Source of the DNA: Planctomycetota bacterium
GTDB taxonomy: Bacteria > Planctomycetota > Planctomycetia > Pirellulales > Pirellulaceae
Direction of reading: 5' to 3'
Assembly: GCA_963204915.1 (NCBI GenBank)
Contig: CAUJHS010000106.1
Span: forward strand, 99,506 to 163,505
DNA length: 64,000 bases
A model generated the notes under the pieces. That model ran no database searches. It worked only from the letters and a program-made list of their open reading frames with translations, and was not told the DNA's origin. The position numbers and the translations under genes were made by a program. Positions 11,390 to 17,453 of this stretch are shown here, piece after piece (position 1 is the first letter of the stretch; every line of letters begins with the position of its first letter).

Positions 11390-12331
11390 TCATTCGGCCA
11401 TCTTCTTGCGCGCCTTGACCAGGAAAGCGTCGACCGTTTCAACGTTGGGTTGTTCGGGCAGCGTCGTGCGCTCGAACTCGCGTTGGAAATCTTCATCCAG
11501 TGCGAGGGCGCGACGGCGAATCTCGTCAAAGGTGTATTCGCCCGATTTCACTCGCAGTAGATCGTCTCGCATTTCCGACACATCGACGCGAATCTCGTGC
11601 GTCCGCAGTGCTTCGATGCCTGAAAGTAACAACCGCAGCAGGTGCATCGCATGTTTGGGTTTGTATCGCCCGGTTTTTTCATAGGCGTTGGCCATACGGC
11701 GGAACTGGCTCAGAACGTATCCAGAGTACGTTTTGTAAATGTGACGCGAGAGGAACGCGTTGCGGAGGGACCGCAATTCTTGCGCGATTTCATTCGCCAG
11801 GAGCACGTGCGTTGTCCACAAGGTTTCCAGCACATTGGGGTTGGCTTTAAGAGCCAGCAACAGATATTTTTCCAACTCCCAGTACACTTCATCGTTTCCA
11901 GCGCCGACGTTCTCCAGCTGCTCGGGGAGTTTACGTAGCGACCAATGCAACCGCGCCGGAGGCAGATAGACTCCGCGAATATCGTCGTCCGACGCATCGC
12001 CGGCCAATCCGAAGGCGCGCGAACCGACCCGACAACGGTAGATGATGTACTGAGTCAGATCTTCGTCGACCTCGCCGAGCATGTCGTCAACTTCACGCCG
12101 ACGCAGCGTTAACTCATCGAACATCGCCAGGGTCGTCGCGCCGTCGGCGAATCGCACCAGGTACGGTTCTTTATTGTTGGGCGGCGAGGAAAGCACAATG
12201 CCGACCGAACCCGGAGGCCGGTGCTCGTCTCGCTCCTGGAGCTTCTTTGCGGCGCGCAGCACCACTTGGGTTCCGGCGGGAATTACCCATCCGGGATCGT
12301 AACGGCGAAGCGTGTTTTCCGAATTAACCAT
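11390..12331 (-). CDS. RlaP-like nucleotidyltransferase (DNA polymerase beta superfamily)
   Basis: A 313-aa protein. An N-terminal region of about 90 aa (IPAGTQVVLRAA ... GIVLSSPP) looks like a small beta-barrel. It is followed by a nucleotidyltransferase core with GSRAFGLAGDASDDDIRGVYL, the G-S...D-x-D motif of the pol-beta superfamily. A long helical C-terminus follows. This arrangement matches COG3541/PF10127 (RlaP, named for association with RNA ligases). No RNA ligase gene is adjacent, and the substrate is unknown. The ATG at 12331 is preferred over an upstream TTG. Confidence 0.8.
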   Translation of the reverse strand: MVNSENTLRRYDPGWVIPAGTQVVLRAAKKLQERDEHRPPGSVGIVLSSPPNNKEPYLVRFADGATTLAMFDELTLRRREVDDMLGEVDEDLTQYIIYRCRVGSRAFGLAGDASDDDIRGVYLPPARLHWSLRKLPEQLENVGAGNDEVYWELEKYLLLALKANPNVLETLWTTHVLLANEIAQELRSLRNAFLSRHIYKTYSGYVLSQFRRMANAYEKTGRYKPKHAMHLLRLLLSGIEALRTHEIRVDVSEMRDDLLRVKSGEYTFDEIRRRALALDEDFQREFERTTLPEQPNVETVDAFLVKARKKMAE

Positions 12332-12511
12332 ACCTGGAAGGGACTCAACGTATATTTGCGGCAAAGTGACAAAAGGCAATCAAGGGACGCACTCGTGGAC
12401 TCTCAGGTTCATGCCCAGTAAATCGGGCTGGAAGTACAGCGGACTGTGCACGACGGCTTGCCGCCTCCACCCTTGATCGCGTGTGGCGAGGATACTAAGA
12501 TTACTCATCAT

Positions 12512-12598
12512 GCGGGTGTGGCGGAATTGGCAGACGCGCAAGATTCAGGATCTTGTGGCCCTTATACGGCCGTGGAGGTTCGATTCCTCTCACCCGCA
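12512..12598 (+). tRNA. tRNA-Leu (anticodon CAG)
   Basis: An 87-nt class II tRNA. The acceptor stem GCGGGTG pairs with CACCCGC and discriminator A at 12598. The anticodon stem CAAGA/TCTTG encloses loop TTCAGGA with CAG at 12546-12548; a variable arm and the T-arm GGTTCGATTCC follow. CCA is not encoded. Its 3' 56 nt coincide with the prophage attachment repeat, so the 3' half of the present gene is supplied by the prophage and the tRNA remains intact. Confidence 0.97.
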
Positions 12599-12600
12599 CT
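12543..12600 (+). repeat. attL (58-bp repeat, 3' half of tRNA-Leu)
   Basis: The segment starts in the anticodon loop (ATTCAGGATC) and ends 2 bp past the discriminator base. It is identical over 58 bp to 50725-50782. The base before (G against A) and the base after (T against G) differ, which fixes the limits. Confidence 0.97.
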
Positions 12601-12676
12601 TTCCTTTCAACCAAAATAGTTCGCCCAGGCGGAACTGCAAGCAAACGCGCTAGGCGCTCAGTTTCGCTGCGGCGGA

Positions 12677-12694
12677 TGTAAAGAATTCTTTACA
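12677..12694. promoter_or_regulatory. Perfect 18-bp palindrome near attL
   Basis: TGTAAAGAA is followed directly by its reverse complement TTCTTTACA. It lies 77 bp inside attL and just beyond the stop of the minus-strand gene at 12703. It could be a binding site for a regulator or recombination accessory protein, or a short hairpin; there is no T-run on the side that would make it a terminator for the minus gene. Confidence 0.45.
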
Positions 12695-12702
12695 ATTTTG
12701 CA

Positions 12703-12882
12703 TTAGCGACGCACGGGATAGTCCGAGGGAAGCCAGAGGATGACGATGACGCCGTGGGGACCTGGCCAAGCGTGCCGAAGCTGGGCGCCCAGGCGAAACA
12801 TCTCATCCAGTGGAGCGGGGCCGGGATCGCCTCCGATCAGTCGGGCCCGCCCTTCGTAGTCCACAAACAGTATCCGAAACAT
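12703..12882 (-). CDS. Small prophage protein, unknown
   Basis: A 59-aa product (MFRILFVDYEGRAR... VIVILWLPSDYPVRR) with codon usage like the neighbouring prophage genes. No family is recognised. The start ATG lacks a strong ribosome-binding site. It points toward attL and is divergent from the gene at 12937. I am moderately sure it is real because its third-position GC is high throughout. Confidence 0.45.
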   Translation of the reverse strand: MFRILFVDYEGRARLIGGDPGPAPLDEMFRLGAQLRHAWPGPHGVIVILWLPSDYPVRR

Positions 12883-12936
12883 GGATCCGGCGACTCCGAA
12901 CGAAGCGATGAAAAAACCACTGCGATTGTAGAAGCC

Positions 12937-13197
12937 GTGAACGCGAATCACCAGAGCGAACAACTGCGTCAGCGGATCGAAGCGATCCTCCGGCACGACA
13001 GCGAAGCGGAGAACGCGAAGCCGTTGCTTCTCGCCGAGCAGGCGGAGGCGGCGATCCGCTTCGCCGCCTCCCTGGCGGCGGAGCTGGAGGCGACGGGACT
13101 TTGGCCCGCAGGGAAAGTGGTGGACCTGGCGACGAAAGCGACCTTGCCCATCGCGATGCGACGCAAGGCGGAGCGGGCGGCGCTTCCGCCAGAATAA
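12937..13197 (+). CDS. Small helical prophage protein, unknown
   Basis: About 86 aa, largely helical and rich in Ala/Glu (EQLRQRIEAILRHDSEAENA ... AAELEATGLWPAGKVVDLA). GTG at 12937 is a cautious start; the frame is open further upstream but would then overlap the opposite-strand gene. A long-loop inverted repeat with a T-run follows immediately and would end its transcript. No homologue is recognised. Confidence 0.5.
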   Translation: MNANHQSEQLRQRIEAILRHDSEAENAKPLLLAEQAEAAIRFAASLAAELEATGLWPAGKVVDLATKATLPIAMRRKAERAALPPE

Positions 13198-13201
13198 AAC
13201 A

Positions 13202-13275
13202 CGGGAGGCGGCCCACTCCGCGAGGATGGGCGATCGCGGCAATGCCGGCGTTTTGAACACGCCTCCCGCCTTTTT
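13202..13275 (+). terminator. Long-loop inverted repeat plus T-run
   Basis: CGGGAGGCG (13202-13210) pairs perfectly with CGCCTCCCG (13260-13268), followed by CC and five T. The 49-nt loop is unusually long for an intrinsic terminator. It separates the 12937 gene from the XRE regulator and ends within the -35 region of the next promoter. Confidence 0.55.
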
Positions 13276-13301
13276 GACAAACCCATGTTCCCGCTTAGAA
13301 T
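13274..13301 (+). promoter_or_regulatory. Sigma70-type promoter of XRE regulator
   Basis: TTGACA (13274-13279), a 16-bp spacer and TAGAAT (13296-13301). The predicted transcription start, 6-8 bp downstream, coincides with the ATG at 13308, so the mRNA would be leaderless from this promoter. Confidence 0.65.
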
Positions 13302-13307
13302 TGGAGC

Positions 13308-13556
13308 ATGATTTTAATGCAACGAAACTCGCGATCGATTCTGGCGGAAAACATCAAGCGCCGCCGTCAACAGTTGGGGCTGACTCAACAGCAGTTAGCA
13401 GACCGTTTGAACGCTCGGCAGCCTTACGTCGCCCGACTTGAACGCGGCAACGATGTTTCCGCGAGCCTCGACAAGATCGATGAAATCGCGGAGGCTTTGG
13501 GCGTAACTACGGCAGAGCTTCTCACTGCCGACATTTTTTCCCCAGCCGCCGCTTGA
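13308..13556 (+). CDS. XRE-family HTH transcriptional regulator (left)
   Basis: An 82-aa DNA-binding protein made almost entirely of one Cro/C1-type helix-turn-helix domain: LAENIKRRRQQLGLTQQQLA, then RLNARQPYVARLERG and an ALGVTTAELL helix. It is likely a Cro- or CI-like regulator of the early promoter immediately downstream. The ATG at 13308 lies where transcription should begin; an ATG at 13317 with GGAG 10 bp upstream is the alternative start. The stop codon overlaps the -35 box of the early promoter. Confidence 0.85.
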   Translation: MILMQRNSRSILAENIKRRRQQLGLTQQQLADRLNARQPYVARLERGNDVSASLDKIDEIAEALGVTTAELLTADIFSPAAA

Positions 13557-13580
13557 CGATATTCACTGCATTGTTATAAT
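13553..13580 (+). promoter_or_regulatory. Strong early promoter
   Basis: TTGACG (13553-13558), a 16-bp spacer and a perfect TATAAT (13575-13580). It should drive the rightward gene series beginning at 13683. The same -35 hexamer and spacing recur at the two right-end prophage promoters. Confidence 0.75.
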
Positions 13581-13613
13581 CGCCGTCGTTCAAAGCGTCG
13601 GCGATTTTCTTTT
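13579..13613 (+). terminator. Intrinsic terminator overlapping early promoter
   Basis: ATCGCCG (13579-13585) pairs with CGGCGAT (13599-13605), followed by TTTCTTTT. It can stop transcripts coming from the XRE gene. A transcript begun at the early promoter starts inside the left arm and cannot fold it. Confidence 0.55.
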
Positions 13614-13682
13614 GGCTCTTGCTGAGCCGTAAGGGGTCGCCTCTCCCCTCAATCTGATTCGCTGTTTAGGAGGCTCGTTCGC

Positions 13683-13976
13683 ATGAGCGCTTCGCTGCTG
13701 CGCTTTGCTGCGCACGTGGACGATCGGCTGGCGGTGGGTTGCCCGCGTTGTCTGGCCGAGGCCCCGCATCTGGAGGACACCGAGCTGCGGCGCTGCGCGT
13801 GGCTCGTGTGGGATGGGGCGGGCGGCGATTTTCTCTATGGACATGACGCCAACGGATGGCTCGTGGTGAGCTATCGCGACGAGGCCCTGTCGTACTGTCC
13901 CGCCCACGACGTGCGCGAATGCCTACGGCATGCGGCCCATCACTTCGGCGTGGAGCTGCCGGAGGGCCTGCGGTAA
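13683..13976 (+). CDS. Hypothetical early prophage protein with Cys/His clusters
   Basis: A 97-aa product of no recognised family. It carries CPRC near the N-terminus and C-x-A-H plus H-x-x-x-E-C-L-R-H-A-A-H-H later, suggesting a small metal-binding fold. AGGAGG lies at good distance before the ATG. It is the first gene after the early promoter and lies 6 bp before the short recombinase. Confidence 0.65.
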   Translation: MSASLLRFAAHVDDRLAVGCPRCLAEAPHLEDTELRRCAWLVWDGAGGDFLYGHDANGWLVVSYRDEALSYCPAHDVRECLRHAAHHFGVELPEGLR

Positions 13977-13982
13977 TGCCTC

Positions 13983-14603
13983 ATGCGCTACATCCCCCTG
14001 GACCGCGTGGGCGAGCTGGAGCACGCGATTACGGCGACGATTCGCTGCGGCGGTCGGTCTCAGGTGCGCGACGCCATCGCCACGGCGCTCGGTCTGCACG
14101 GCCTGCGCGTGAGCGAGGTCTGCCGGGCCGCCGCCGCCGACTTCTCCCCCACGGCTCGCACGCTCCACGTGGCGACCATCAAAGGCGGCGTGCCGCGGGA
14201 TGTGCCGCTCCACGAGTCGCTCGTGCAAGCGATCGTGCGGTGGCGTCTGGCGATGGCGCTGGAGCCGGGCGTCGGACCGCTCTTGCCGACGGTCTCCGGG
14301 CGCCGGGTCGCTCCGACCCAGTTTCGCGAGTTTGGCTGCCGGATGATGCGGCGCGTGTTTCAAGAGCCGTTCAAGTTTCACGCCTTGCGCCACACCTTCG
14401 CCATGCGGGTGCTGGCCAAGACGGACGATGTGCTGCTGGTCAAGCGATTGCTCGGCCACAGGTCGCTCACCAGCACGCTCGTGTACGTCGAAGCCCTCAA
14501 GCGCCTGCCCGAGGACTGTCTCGTGCGGGTCGATGGTCCGCTCACGCTGGACCACTACCACGGCGCAAGGCTGCGCCTGTTCGCCCCGGCCGAGAGCGGC
14601 TGA
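13983..14603 (+). CDS. Short tyrosine recombinase (catalytic domain only)
   Basis: A 206-aa protein containing essentially only the catalytic domain. The first Arg is in HGLRVSEVC, a Lys in ATIKGG, then HALRHTFA (H-x-x-R), the LLGHRS His and the nucleophile Tyr in STLVYVEAL. The N-terminal core-binding domain of phage integrases is missing. It may act as a resolvase-like recombinase, a dimer-resolution enzyme or an accessory integrase. It is the second tyrosine recombinase in the prophage and is at the opposite end from the attR-proximal integrase. Confidence 0.85.
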   Translation: MRYIPLDRVGELEHAITATIRCGGRSQVRDAIATALGLHGLRVSEVCRAAAADFSPTARTLHVATIKGGVPRDVPLHESLVQAIVRWRLAMALEPGVGPLLPTVSGRRVAPTQFREFGCRMMRRVFQEPFKFHALRHTFAMRVLAKTDDVLLVKRLLGHRSLTSTLVYVEALKRLPEDCLVRVDGPLTLDHYHGARLRLFAPAESG

Positions 14604-14619
14604 TGGAGGGGGGGAAAGG

Positions 14620-14735
14620 GTGTCGCTTTCGTGCGCCTGCGGGTGTCGCTTTTATACAAAAGCGACACCGTTCCACCCGGCGTGGGGGGTTCTCGGGCGG
14701 CTTCCCAGTGTGTCGTTTTTTCCGGAAAGCGACAC
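14620..14735. repeat. Cluster of GTGTCG palindromes (candidate operator or centromere)
   Basis: One half-site GTGTCGCTTTC lies at 14620-14630. A 26-bp palindrome at 14643-14668 has 11-bp perfect arms starting GTGTCGCTTTT and a 4-bp centre. A second 26-bp imperfect palindrome at 14710-14735 starts GTGTCG and ends CGACAC. They lie in a 480-bp non-coding stretch. Equal size and shared ends suggest binding sites for one protein, such as the prophage ParB-like protein or an XRE regulator. Confidence 0.7.
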
Positions 14736-14958
14736 GATTTCCCCATCGGTGGGATCGAGGCGGCCCCTCGTCTCGCACCCTCAAGTCCCGCCACGGGTCG
14801 GTGCGCCTGGCAGCGAGCGCGTGCTCGCGGGCGCGTCGTGGTCTCCGGTTGGTCCGGCCCGTGGCGGTTTTTCCTACACCTATCCACCCGTACACCTGCT
14901 GCGCGGCGTCCACCCTGCCTGTTGGCGTCTGTTGTAAGACGTTCGCCGCGCCCGGGCG

Positions 14959-15072
14959 AGCCGCAGGACGTGCTGCTGTTCCACACCCTCTGCAAGGAGC
15001 CCCTAAGACTTTGACCCTCCCATCGCCATTCACGGGCGGATGGTCCGCCCGGCGTCCTGCGGCTTTTTCTTT
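14959..15072 (+). terminator. Large inverted-repeat RNA structure with T-run
   Basis: AGCCGCAGGACG (14959-14970) pairs with CGTCCTGCGGCT (15053-15064) and is followed by TTTTCTTT. The 82-nt loop contains a second hairpin, GGGCGGA/TCCGCCC at 15034-15050. It looks like an intrinsic terminator or a small structured RNA ending just before the ATG at 15084. Confidence 0.5.
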
Positions 15073-15083
15073 GCCAATACCCC

Positions 15084-15356
15084 ATGACCCACGAACAACT
15101 TGAATACGCGCGGTATGTGGTGAGCCACACGTCTTACGTGGTGGGCGCCTTGATCGACGAACGCGCCGCCCTGCTGGCCGCGTGCCAAGCCGTGAGAGAG
15201 TTGCCCCGGCTGTATGCAGTGCTCGAGTCCGGGCCGGGAGGCACGACGGAGGAACTGGAGGCGGATCAGCGCATCGACGCGATCCTGCAACAAGTCCAGG
15301 ACGCCGTCCGTCAGGCCAACGCAGCCACGCCACGCCCTTCGCAAATTCACTTTTGA
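15084..15356 (+). CDS. Hypothetical helical prophage protein
   Basis: A 90-aa product, predicted all-helical (LIDERAALLAACQAVRELPR, then EADQRIDAILQQVQDAVRQA). No family is recognised. It begins a closely packed series of small early genes and lies 19 bp after the structured T-run element. Confidence 0.6.
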   Translation: MTHEQLEYARYVVSHTSYVVGALIDERAALLAACQAVRELPRLYAVLESGPGGTTEELEADQRIDAILQQVQDAVRQANAATPRPSQIHF

Positions 15357-15371
15357 CAAGGTACCCATCTC

Positions 15372-15704
15372 ATGCCTGTCATGGTCCGCTTCAACGACCA
15401 GGCCGTGTTCTTGGACGAACTGGCCAAGTTCCACCTGGGGCCGCGCGTGGTGCGCGTCTGCGTGCGGCGCGAGACCGTGGCCGATGTGGTCTTCTTCGTG
15501 GACTTCGCGCTGGTGGCGGGGTTCCTGGACGACGAGCAGCGGCTGTTCGAGCTGGTCGCCCGCCTCGGCTCACAGACGGCCTCGCACGAAGACTCCGAGT
15601 TCTTCCGGTCGATTGAGGAGCGGCGGCTGGCCTTGATCGACGCGGTGCGCGCACTGGGCCACGAGGTCCGCTCGGGCCGGTTTCTCTTGGAGCAACGGCC
15701 ATGA
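15372..15704 (+). CDS. Hypothetical prophage protein
   Basis: A 110-aa product with a beta-rich start (VMVRFNDQAVFLDELAKFH ... VVRVCVRRETVADVVFFVDF) and a helical end. No family is recognised. Its stop overlaps the ATG of the sigma-like gene by 4 bp (ATGA), indicating translational coupling. Confidence 0.65.
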   Translation: MPVMVRFNDQAVFLDELAKFHLGPRVVRVCVRRETVADVVFFVDFALVAGFLDDEQRLFELVARLGSQTASHEDSEFFRSIEERRLALIDAVRALGHEVRSGRFLLEQRP

Positions 15705-16696
15705 GCGAGTCGGCCCTGTTGTGCGTCCTGCCCTGCGCCAGCTGCGGCGCCGAGGCGCGCGGCGGCCCGCCCACGCCGCCCGACCTGGCGGAGATCTTGC
15801 GTCGGCGCGGGGAGGGGTGTTGCTCGCTGCGCTGTCGCGCCGCCCTGGTGCGTCAGCAGCAGGATGGCACGCTGATCGATCCTGTCGAGCTGCTGGCCCG
15901 CGAGGAAGCGATCGCGCGGGAGATCGACCCCCATGCGGTTTGGGGGGAGCCGGCGGAGCTGCGGGCCTTGTGGCGGAGGTACTGGTTGCGGGATGACGAC
16001 GCGACTCGCAGCGCCCTGGTCGAGGCGTACATGCGCCTCGTTCGCCTTTCGGCTGAGCAGACCTTCGGCACGCTGCCCCCTGGGTCGAAGGTGTTGCTGC
16101 GCGATCTGCAACGCGCCGGAGCGGCGGCGCTGGGCCACGCCGTGCAAACTTTTGACTCGCACCGCGGCATCGAGTTTTCGGCTTTTGCGGCTCCTCGTAT
16201 TCAAGCAGCGATCGCAGATTACCTGCGATCTTTCGACCTTCCCGCTCCACCCTCTCAGGAGACCCCTATTGTGCCCACGCTATCCGACCATGCCAGCCCG
16301 GCCAACAACGGCCGGCTGGCCGCCCAGACGTCAGCGACGGCGAATCCGGCGCCGACGGCGCCGTCGCTGATCCGGCTCATCGCCAACGCCGGCGAAGAGG
16401 AGCTGCAAGCGATCCGCGACCGCATCGCAGAGATTCGCCGCGAGCTGGAGAACCTCATCGCGTTCGAGAAGACCCTCGCCTCGCGCCTCGGCAAGAAGAC
16501 GGCAGGCGCCGTCGCGGAGAAACTGTCCGACCGGATTCGCCAGACGATCGAGCGCAACGGCCCGGCGAAGACGGCCGAGCTGGCCAAGGCGGTCAACGAG
16601 GCCGAAGGCGTGGTGCGCGCCACCTGCAAACGCACCGCCGGTTTCCGCGTCGCGTCGGATCTGACCGTCTCGCTGGCGAAGGGAGGCGGCCGATGA
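15701..16696 (+). CDS. Sigma-70 region 2-like protein with Zn-ribbon-like start and winged-helix-like end
   Basis: A 331-aa protein. Residues about 10-45 hold Cys pairs (CASCGAE ... CCSLRC) of zinc-ribbon type. Residues about 80-180 read like sigma-70 region 1.2-2 of the FliA class: LWRRYWLRDDDATRSALVEAY, then LVRLSA, LLRDLQRAGAAALGHAV, and FDSHRGIEFSAFAAPRIQAAIADYLR. There is no region 4 HTH. Instead come a low-complexity linker, a coiled coil (LQAIRDRIAEIRRELENLIA) and a winged-helix-like C-terminus. It is likely a phage transcription factor that binds RNA polymerase. An internal GTG at 16271 preceded by CAGGAG could produce the C-terminal part alone. Confidence 0.65.
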   Translation: MSESALLCVLPCASCGAEARGGPPTPPDLAEILRRRGEGCCSLRCRAALVRQQQDGTLIDPVELLAREEAIAREIDPHAVWGEPAELRALWRRYWLRDDDATRSALVEAYMRLVRLSAEQTFGTLPPGSKVLLRDLQRAGAAALGHAVQTFDSHRGIEFSAFAAPRIQAAIADYLRSFDLPAPPSQETPIVPTLSDHASPANNGRLAAQTSATANPAPTAPSLIRLIANAGEEELQAIRDRIAEIRRELENLIAFEKTLASRLGKKTAGAVAEKLSDRIRQTIERNGPAKTAELAKAVNEAEGVVRATCKRTAGFRVASDLTVSLAKGGGR

Positions 16697-17010
16697 CGGC
16701 GTATCGCGACGAGGATGTCCAGAGGATTCGAGAGCTGATCTCCACGGCCCGCACGCTGTTGATCGAAGCGTTCGAGGCCCATGAGGCGCTGTGCCAGAGC
16801 GAGCAGTGCCGCGAGAAGGCCAATGTGCTGGCGTTCTTGGCGCACTCGATCGGGGCCAATGCGGACGACGTGAAGGCGTTTCCCGCGCTGTTGTTTGACT
16901 ACGACATGAAGTGCGCGCAGGGCGGCGGATGCCCTGCGCACCCGGCTGCGGCGGCGTTGCCGGCGGTTCGTTCCCCGAGGAAAGGAGTTGACCGTGGAGA
17001 AGATGCTTGA
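16693..17010 (+). CDS. Hypothetical prophage protein
   Basis: A 105-aa product, mostly helical with several Cys (CQSEQCREKANVL ... MKCAQGGGCPAH). No family is recognised. Its ATG overlaps the previous stop (ATGA), so it is co-translated with the sigma-like gene. The next gene starts inside its 3' end. Confidence 0.6.
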   Translation: MTAYRDEDVQRIRELISTARTLLIEAFEAHEALCQSEQCREKANVLAFLAHSIGANADDVKAFPALLFDYDMKCAQGGGCPAHPAAAALPAVRSPRKGVDRGEDA

Positions 17011-17380
17011 TGCATGGACCCTCTTGGGCCTGCTGTTCGGCCGGCGGCGCGCCAAAGCGTCGCCGGCGATCGCCTCGGCCCAGGCCGAGCCCGAGCTGGT
17101 GTTGTACTGGGGCGTGGCCAATCGCATGGCGCATCCCGAGACGCCGCAAGTCCGCATGATCGCGGCCCGCGCCTTCACGGCGCTGGCCGACGGAGAGACT
17201 TGGGGCGCCGCGCTGGCCAAGCAGGGTTACCGGGTGGAAGTGTACCGCTGGCGGTGCGATGCGCAGGATGCGGCCAATCTGGCCAACGGCCTGCGCATCC
17301 GGCATTGTCCCGACCGGGCCGACGTGGTGATGGCGTTCGCGCCCGAGCTGCACGGCGCCAGGCCGATCCGCGTGGGTTGA
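16994..17380 (+). CDS. Hypothetical prophage protein
   Basis: A 128-aa product of unknown family with alternating helix and strand (LVLYWGVANRMAHPETP, TWGAALAKQGYRVEVYRWRC). GTG at 16994 is chosen because AAAGGAG ends 7 bp before it. It overlaps the preceding gene and lies just before the first iteron cluster. Confidence 0.6.
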   Translation: MEKMLDAWTLLGLLFGRRRAKASPAIASAQAEPELVLYWGVANRMAHPETPQVRMIAARAFTALADGETWGAALAKQGYRVEVYRWRCDAQDAANLANGLRIRHCPDRADVVMAFAPELHGARPIRVG

Positions 17381-17397
17381 CTTCATGCTGCGGCGGG

Positions 17398-17453
17398 GTG
17401 GTCACTCGTGGTCACTCCGCCGGCAGTGACCACCAGTGACCACCAGTGACCAG
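17398..17453. repeat. Iteron cluster 1 (five 9-bp repeats, 10-bp period)
   Basis: GTGGTCACT at 17398 and 17408, an 8-bp centre, then the reverse complement AGTGACCAC at 17425 and 17435 and a variant ending CAG at 17445. The spacing is exactly 10 bp in each arm. The cluster covers the GTG start codon of the replication-initiator-like gene, so binding there could also autoregulate it. Confidence 0.8.

Noticed and set aside
12754..12936. Upstream extension of the 86-aa protein at 12937
   Set aside because: The extension runs opposite a small minus-strand gene with better coding signals and has no ribosome-binding site; the start remains uncertain.
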